Positions 57,401-64,000 of a stretch of DNA of 64,000 nt are shown piece after piece; position 1 is the stretch's first letter, and each line of letters starts with the position of its first letter. The stretch spans positions 248,001-312,000 of the forward strand of contig JAALGY010000039.1 in assembly GCA_032358165.1 (NCBI GenBank), read 5' to 3'. The position numbers and the translations under genes are program-made. This DNA is from Diplosphaera chodatii. Its lineage: Eukaryota; Chlorophyta; Trebouxiophyceae; Prasiolales; Stichococcaceae. The notes under the pieces are model-generated. The model made no database searches, was not told where the DNA came from, and saw nothing but the letters and a program-made list of their open reading frames with translations.

Positions 57401-60400
57401 GGCGCCAGAACGGAGCCAGCGATGCGTGTGCTGCTGTTGTCGCAGCTACCCCGCAGGACATTGCAACATGCTAAAGGTTCTGCTCAAGCTTCACATGGCG
57501 GCATGGGGTGCGGGTGCCTCAAATGCATACTTTTGTGCACTCTACTGACAGGGCCTTAACAGTGAATGCGCTAAATCCGCAGGTACGAGTGGATGTACGC
57601 GCAGCCCTTCATCAACTGGACGCAGACGGAGGCAGATGATCCCGACAGCCTGCGATTTCAGCTGGACCCAAACACACCCGGGGTACGCAAATACCAAATT
57701 AGTACAACCTTTTTATTCTCTATGATACATTGTTCCATTTACATGAAGCCTGCCACGTTGTCCAGCTGTGCACGCACACCATGGCTCAAGCGCTGGCCGA
57801 CGTTCTGAGGCATGCTGACATGCGGCAAGAGTCCATTCTATCCGCATGCTTCAGCTGCATCCCTAATTCCCGGATTCCACGGCAGAGACTGCTGTGGTCG
57901 GGGTGCGCCATCGCATCATTACCACTGCCACTTGCAGGGCTCCTGTCACAATGCCCCTCTCCAGCAGCATGTGCACAAGACTGCTCCCTGTCGCCAAAAA
58001 AAATTAGCCGCCCTAAACCCTAAACCCTGCCGTCCATTTCGTGCACAGGACCACCACTGGCAGGACCGCGTGCGGTGCAGCAACTACAGCACCATCGGCG
58101 CCGACAAGCGCACCCTGACCGTCATTACCAACCTGGGGTGGGTGCAATGCGAACACAAATCAATGAAAGAACTCTCTTACAGCACCATCGGCGCCAACAA
58201 GCGCACCCTGACCGTCATCACCAACCTGGGGTGGGTGGAATGCGAACACAACTCAATGAAATAACTCTCTTACAGCACCCAGCACCATCGGCAACCAACA
58301 ACTGGCTGTCGTCACCAACCTGGGGCGGGTTCCAGGATTTAGGCTGCAAGGCACCCATTGAGGAGGTTGCAACAGCTGGCAAACCTAGCCTGGGCGCCGC
58401 TGCGGGGCACAGGCGGCGGCTCCTGGGCGCGTGTGGTGTGCTCGTACGGTCTGTGATAATTGCGGCGCTGGCTGTAGGGTCATGACGATGTTTCGTGATG
58501 GTGATGTCTGTGCCATCCAGGTACTCTGTGGGCGTGTTTGACAACCCGTTCTACCGGGAGCAGATGTTTGCGCTGGGGCTGCGGCCGGAGACGGCCTACA
58601 GCTGCGCGTACGACTTCCTGCTGTACCCGCAGCCCAAGGTGCGGGGCTGTCAAGTGGTCATAGGGCTGTTGACTATCTGAGGAAAATGCGCTGGAACAAC
58701 GAATCATGCACTTCTTCTCGGCACTTAGTCGCAAGGACGTGCATCGACTGTGCATTTTGAGGCATGATGGCAGCTCTGACGCCGCAGCCACTGGCGCATC
58801 ACGCTTGTGTGGCAGGGGATGCTGCCGTGAAGCAGGCACTCTGGGGTGCCACTTCACTCATGCCGCTGTGCAAGCCTGCGGGGCCCCAGATTTGTGGGCG
58901 GAAGGGCATGTCTCGGGTTGACACAGCCTTGCGACCCACTGCCGCAGCTGTTCGAGGAGCACCAGCGCGAGTACGAGACGCTGCAGCGGCCGGGACCCCT
59001 GAAGATCGGCGTCCAAATACGGGCGGGGGACCACCGGATGGGGGAGGGCGCGGTGCACCTGCAGATGTTCGACCACTTCTTCGACTGCGCCTCGCAGATC
59101 GAGGTGGGTTTGCTGGGCCTTTCACTTCACTGTCGAGCAATGCATGGATGTGTCCAAGCGGCAAGGCTGCCACGACAGCAGCTGTTCCGTTTCGCTTGTG
59201 AGGTGCATGCCCATCTTCCCAAGCCCTTGGCGGACGACAGTCAGCAGCAGGGTTCAGCAGCTGGGGTTAGCAAGGCTCACCGCCATTGGCTCACTTTGGC
59301 AATTGTGTTGGGTTGCAGAGGGACTACCGCCTGCACGGGCAGGAGGTGCTGTGGTTCCTCATCACCGACAGCACCACGCTTCGACGCGAGGTGCGGCGGT
59401 TGCCTGCCTGCCCACAGAGCGCCCTGCTGCCTACCTGCACAGAGGGGCAGCATCTTGCGTGTGTACCACCCCGCTCCATTAATTCATCGTGGCTGGTTGC
59501 GTAGGTGTCCGTGCATGTTCACATCCATGGGGTGAAAGCCAAATTACTGTCGCCAGGCGCCAGCTGCACCTGGCCACATGCTCACATCGGCTGCATGGTC
59601 GGACGCACCCTAAACCCTGAGCCGTTGGAAGTGCAGGCGCGAGAGAAGTACGGCGAGAAGCTGCTGACGGCCAGCCCCAACATGACGGCGAAGCACTTCC
59701 TGTACGAGTCGGGCAACACGCCCTCGCTGCGCGCGGCCGCCATGGACCAGTGGCTCTTTGGCCTGGTCGACTTCCATGTGCGCAGCCTGCAAGGCTTTGG
59801 AGCTGTTCCTCGTGCTGAGGAAATTGCACCCTGCTGCTGGGTTGCACAGCTGATGACTTGGAGATCATGGCGTCTGCATCCAAAGCCCCTCATCTGATCA
59901 GCGGGCTGGTTGCCTACAACCACACTGGCGGGTGGCTGCAAACCTCAGCTGAGACATCTGTCCAACAACCTTTTTTACACATGTGCTCCTGTGGCCCTAG
60001 GTGATCAGCCGGCTGAGGCTACGGGCGCACCGGCGGCTGGCGCTCCAAGAAGTGGCACCCTTTCCACTCAGTTGGAAAACCCCCTTTTCTGACGCGGGTC
60101 CCCTCTCATTTGCAGGTGATCAGCCGGCTGAGCGGCTACGGGCGCACCGGCGGCTGGCGCTCCAAGAAGTGGCACCCTTTCAACAGTCGGAAAACTCCCT
60201 TTCCTGATGCGGGCCCCCTTTCATTTTCAGGTGATCAGCCGGCTGAGCGGCTACGGGCGCACCGGCGGCTGGCGCTCCAAGAGGTGGCACGGCATCTACA
60301 CCCTGGAGAACCACCGCACCGAGTACCGCGACTGCTCAGGTGGCCCACCCTGTAGCGTGTAGATTGTGGGGTGTCATATCACTTGGAGCGCAGGGCTTCA

Positions 60401-60691
60401 CGGCTGACATGGCTGCCCACGGTGGTCCACCCTCCAGCAGCACATCTCAAACTGCCTGGGTTGCGGAGGGTGGACAATCGGCGGCTGTGTGGCTGCCAGC
60501 AAATTGCAGGGGCGCTGCGTTGCATAGCATACACACGTGCACTTCCAACAGTACCTCTCATTGTACTCATGTAAAGTTGGAACTTCAACTCGCTCACTAC
60601 ATACTTCGCAGCTGGCGCGTGGGACAGCGTCAAGCGGCTGGCGGCGCTGGGAGACGGCATGGAGATCGGCATGTGGCACCCCGGCATCTGA
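54403..60691 (+). CDS. Fucosyltransferase-like glycosyltransferase, type II membrane, 462 aa
   Basis: Twelve exons: 54403-54498, 56343-56511, 56673-56815, 57186-57301, 57583-57682, 58049-58137, 58521-58638, 58948-59103, 59319-59390, 59637-59777, 60231-60339 and 60612-60691. Intron 1 is long (1.84 kb) and starts with GC. Residues 42-60 form one membrane helix after a short Gly/Pro-rich cytosolic end, as in Golgi glycosyltransferases. The motif LKIGVQIRAGD (about residue 296), then WFLITDSTTLR, resembles the GDP-fucose-binding region of fucosyltransferase and O-fucosyltransferase families (IRxGD). Donor and acceptor are not known. The exon 3 start could be 56,697. Several exon edges are duplicated in tandem. 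Confidence 0.82.
56776..56933 (+). repeat. Duplication of exon 3 end with its donor
   Basis: The last 40 bases of exon 3 plus the donor (56,776-56,823) recur at 56,886-56,933, period 110 bases. Both read LAGEAPQR and end CAG|GTGGGG, so either donor could be used. Confidence 0.78.
58011..58029 (+). repeat. Interstitial telomere-like repeat in intron
   Basis: CCCTAAACCCTAAACCCTG, two and a half CCCTAAA units, 20 bases before the exon 6 acceptor of the glycosyltransferase gene. Confidence 0.75.
58087..58340 (+). repeat. Threefold tandem repeat of exon 6 end
   Basis: The exon 6 end (agcaccatcggcgcc to the CTGGG|GTGGGT donor) is followed by two more copies beginning at 58,180 and 58,273, period 93 bases; the third is decayed. 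The second copy has its own acceptor-like ctctcttacag and donor and could act as an extra exon. Confidence 0.82.
59607..59619 (+). repeat. Short telomere-like sequence in intron
   Basis: ACCCTAAACCCTG, 17 bases before the exon 10 acceptor. Confidence 0.5.
60001..60290 (+). repeat. Threefold tandem repeat of exon 11 start
   Basis: gtgatcagccggctgag starts at 60,001, 60,116 and 60,231, period 115 bases, each directly after an AG acceptor. Only the third copy continues into the complete exon. Each copy begins AG|GT, so the junction can serve as donor and acceptor. Confidence 0.85.
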
Positions 60692-60779
60692 GCAGGGTTT
60701 CGGTTCAAGGCCTAAACCAGCGCTGGCGGCGCGGGCGGCAGCTGAGAGATCGGCATGTGGCACCCCGGCATCTGAGCAG
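60662..60779 (+). repeat. Duplication of the last codons and stop
   Basis: gagatcggcatgtggcaccc through the TGA occurs at 60,662-60,695 and again at 60,746-60,779, period 84 bases. The second copy lies in the 3' flank. Confidence 0.8.
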
Positions 60780-62479
60780 TGCTCAAAGCCGCGGCAGACG
60801 CACATAGCACGAAAGGGTGCTGCATTTCTTGCAGCGTCAGCGGTGCATGCTACGACATAGCAGCATGCACATGGAATGCAAACCCTTTAGCAAGCAGCGA
60901 AGACGGCGGCCATCGCAAGGGGATGCTACTGAGGGGCGCGTGTCATCATCAGCACCGTGCCCAGGAGAGCTGCGGACATCGGCAGACGGCAGCTCAGCAC
61001 GCCAGACTCACGCTGTGTTGCTGAGGCGTCTCACTGCTCCCAGCCTAGCACTCGTGCTGCAGGACGTGACGCTTGGTCGTGGCCCTGTGTTCTCAGCAAG
61101 CAGGCTGTTGCTGCTGCGGCGGCGGCCACGATGGGAATTCCGAGTGGCAGGCCTGCCTGCCTGCCCACCTTGATCAGACTTCATTGGGCGGCGTGATCAC
61201 TTAAGCTTTCGTGTTGCCGACAGCACACCAGAATTGGGGGTGTTGCCAATGGCGACCTAGTTGATTGATCTGAATTGCAGAACTTGAATCTGAGAGCTAG
61301 CCATCCGCACCGTGAATCGTGCCTAATTCGATTGGACACTGATCCGTTGTTTCGTTGATACGAATGCCCTGCCTGTAAGGTCCTTGTCATGCTGTTTGGT
61401 GAGGGCTAAGGGCGACTCGGTACTTACACTGCTGTATCGTGTCTGTTCGCTTTAATAGGTTGCGACTTGATAGCTGCCCAGCTTCTGCAGAAGAAACAAC
61501 TACCGGTACAAGCGGCGGCAGCTGACCACCGTACCCAATTTCAAAGGGGAAAGTCGACTGGTCTCAGCATAGCTATTACTGCCCACCGATCACAGCACAC
61601 CCTCATGTGGCCAGGGTAGGATGCACATACCAATGTGTACAACATGGTTCTGAAGTTGAGCCAGCTGTGTGAGGCAGCTACACGACCAACAGGCTTCACG
61701 TCCCAGCCAATACGTCTGCAGCTTGCCCCGGGGCTGCGTCCCGAGCAATGTCTGAGCCAACACCGGTGTGACATCATGTATCGTGGCTCTTTCCAGTCAT
61801 GCTGGCGCTCACCTGCATGTTGAGGGCAGCAGCACTCAGTAGAGCTGTGGCACGCGCCTGCAACCGCAGGTGTGAAGAGCAAGCAAAGGGAACACCTTAT
61901 GTTGGTAGCTGGTTCCCCTCCTGAGGTGCTAGAGTACATCATGAGTTCACGAGAACAACAACGGGACATGCGAGCTACGCCTTGCTGCAGCCAGTCATGT
62001 TGCTCAAAAGCAATGTGTGGAGTTGCCTTGCAGCACATTGCTGGGCGATCCTGCAGTGGCTGCAGCACACAGACCAGCTGCAGGCCCATGACGATGCCAA
62101 CATCTGCTCCTAGCTGTCGAGGCACTAAGACACATGACAGCCAGCCGTTGATGCCTGCTCTTGTGATTGTTGCGCAAGACCCACACGTCAACAGTTGCAT
62201 GGACTCAAATGTCAGCATGGAAGCAACCGACTCACCGACTTGAACATGGTGCTGAGGCGTTTCTTGGGGGCGGGGCTCGAGCCTTGGGACCCCTGACCAC
62301 CCTGCAGCATCCAGGCATCGCCCCATCAGCCCAGAGGGACTGCACCCTTGGCCGCACAACACACACTCGGTCCAACTGGCTAGCTGGGCCGGGCAGCAGA
62401 GTGCATGCTTTGTAGAGTCAGGGCACACGGCTAATAGGATTAAAGGATTGCGCACCGGCGCCGAAGGCGGCGGGCCCAC
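60692..62479. other. Convergent intergenic region and unresolved 3' end
   Basis: 3' flanks of the glycosyltransferase (plus) and the DUF3754 gene (minus). A TGTAA lies at 61,374-61,378. From 62,479 down to 61,541 the minus-strand frame stays open but has no family resemblance and probably contains introns, 3' leader, or chance open frame. Confidence 0.45.
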
Positions 62480-63741
62480 CGCCTCGACATTGATCGGCGA
62501 CACGGTGGCCAGGGGGCGCTCGGTGCCGGCTCCGGCCCCTGCATAGCTGCCGCCGGCTGGGCCGCCGGCCGGGCCGCCGACCCCGCCGCCGCCGCCAAAC
62601 CCGCCGCCGCCGCCGCCGCCGTCAGCGCCGCCGCCGCCGCCTCCAAAGCGCGAGCGGGGCCCCGTGCCATCGCCGCCAAACAGCTTGTCCAGCTGCGCCT
62701 GGTCCACCTGGGGCAGAGGGACCAGATCTCGGGCCCCTGTGCAGCACCAGCTTCAGGCTGCGCTCAGAGCAGTGCATGTTGCTGCCACAGCTGAGGGGCA
62801 ACCGCTCAGCGCAGCACAAGGGAATGCCCCTGAGCAGTTGCCCAACTGCCTGATGCCACAGGTCAGGAAGGTCACGCTGCTGTGTGCGGCTCCCCAAAAC
62901 CATGTGGACTTGATGGCAGCATGCTCTGCTACTTAATCTCAGCACAACACCGCCCACCCCACATCACATAAGCCGGCATGCTCACCGCCGCCTCTGGGAC
63001 GGGGCCCAGGCTCGAGCGCCGCTCGGTGATGCGGGCCAGCCGCGGGTTGCGCGCGGACCTGGCGGCGCCGTCGGCGCTGAAGAAGCCGCTCCACTTCTGG
63101 CGCAGCCGCTGCACCGCCTCCTCCAGCGGCACCGCCGTCAGCAGGCCCTGTGGTGAAAGGGGAGCGTGTGTCGGGTGTGGGTGTGGTGTGCCACCATTTG
63201 TTAGCGCTGACTTGAGCGTGACTCGATGTGAGTCCGCAACAGCCTCCTTCAACAGCACTGCTGGCAGCAGGCGCTGCCGATATAGGGCGAGCAGGGCACC
63301 ACTGTGTAGGTGATAGACTCCCCATCAGGGGGTTAGTCAGCTCTTTCTGCATGATGCTTCTGCATCATGGCACGGTTGGCTGCCTGACAGAAACCTCTCG
63401 ACTGACCACCAACCCTGCCTCGAAGGGGTTGGCACTGAAGAGAACACGCAACATAGCACCCGGGGTGCCGCAGTGATGCATATGGCCAGTGCCAAGCCCC
63501 TGAGGCAGGGTGAAGTCGTGAGGGCGGTAAGAAGTCTTGCCAACAGCAACAAGGCACCATGGCAGCCTGGTGCCACCAGGCTGGCAGCCTGTGGGCCGCA
63601 CCTGCTCGTCGCGGCGGATGATGCCGTCGGCCAGCAGCGTCGCCAGGCTGCCCTCGATGGCGAAGTCCAGCTCCTCCCCGAAGCGCTGCTTCAGGTACGC
63701 CTCGCACTGCCGGTCCAGCTCCTGCACCGACAGCGCGCGGC
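62480..63741 (-). CDS. DUF3754 (TMEM143-like) protein, C-terminal part
   Basis: Three exons are clear: 63602-63741, 62986-63147 and about 62480-62707. Upstream exons lie beyond the right edge. The first reads CEAYLKQRFGEELDF and IEGSLATLLADGIIRRDEQ, the end of DUF3754 in which a charged segment precedes the PLxxAxxRL stretch (here PLEEAVQRLRQKW in the second exon). The third exon encodes a Gly-rich run (long GGN tract near 62,575-62,650) not typical of the family. The 3' end is unresolved; donors exist at 62,479 and near 62,450. Plant relatives are membrane proteins of unknown function. Confidence 0.72.
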
Positions 63742-64000
63742 CTGCGCTGACAGGAAACACTGCACTCAAGGAGTGCGCAAGGCCCCGTACTTCAACAACT
63801 CTGATACGCAGATCTGCAGCAGAAAGCAAGCAGCGATGTCGGGGATCCGCCTCCTGCGGACAGCCCTTGAAACCACCACAACGAACACATGCGCCCCATG
63901 AAGTGTGTCAGCCCAGGCGCTCGATGCTAATCAGAAGCTGGCACAGATGGATGTGGCTGACAGCACTGGTGCTGTACCTGTGGTGCTGGTCAGCAGGATG
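63742..64000. other. Intron at right edge
   Basis: Sequence upstream of the first visible DUF3754 exon. No exon could be assigned in it. Confidence 0.4.

Noticed and set aside
61541..62480. Long minus-strand frame as continuation of the DUF3754 protein
   Set aside because: It is open but lacks family resemblance and has several donor-like sites. It is Cys-rich and shadow-like, so it was not counted as coding.

Overview
This window is nuclear DNA of a green alga (Chlorophyta). Supporting signs are short spliced introns with GT-AG and occasional GC-AG ends, GC-rich and CAG/CTG-rich coding sequence, interstitial TTTAGGG-type telomere repeats, a TGTAA poly(A)-type signal, and plant/algal-type gene families (germin-like cupin, DUF4336, KT/URGT nucleotide-sugar transporter, plant-type COX6B, DUF3754). 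The species cannot be named from the sequence alone.

Positions 1 to about 36,600 are one tandem array on the minus strand. It holds twelve copies of an unrecognised three-exon gene, here called ZK1 to ZK12 from left to right. Each encodes an Arg-rich, acid-poor N-terminus (exon 1) followed by four CxxC...CxxC zinc-knuckle modules (one in exon 2, three in exon 3). The two introns sit at the same place and phase (0 and 2) in every copy. Ten copies read through; ZK7 is cut short by a 4-base frameshift and ZK11 has a 1-base deletion. The spacers carry decayed copies of the last exons (11-13) of an acetyl-CoA transporter gene whose intact version lies just right of the array. The amplified unit was therefore 'transporter 3' end + ZK gene'. 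A roughly 9.1-kb block of three units (ZK5-7) is duplicated again as ZK8-10, and ZK2/ZK3/ZK4 form a younger subarray with 3.6-3.8 kb spacing. A conserved 50-base element lies 155-335 bases upstream of nearly every ZK start.

Positions 36,602 to 64,000 hold ordinary single-copy genes, each rebuilt exon by exon with phase-consistent splice sites. They are an SLC33A1-type acetyl-CoA transporter (minus, 13 exons), a COX6B-type cytochrome c oxidase subunit (plus), a secreted germin-like cupin (minus, 7 exons), a nucleotide-sugar transporter with two possible last exons (plus), a plastid-type DUF4336 protein (plus), a type II membrane fucosyltransferase-like glycosyltransferase (plus, 12 exons), and the 3' part of a DUF3754 protein (minus, running off the right edge). 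The transporter and COX6B genes, and the germin-like and nucleotide-sugar transporter genes, are divergent pairs.

A second theme is repeated small tandem duplication of exon edges together with their splice sites, with periods of about 68-128 bases. There are five in the glycosyltransferase gene, one in the DUF4336 gene and one in the sugar transporter. These look like raw material for intron gain or alternative splicing.
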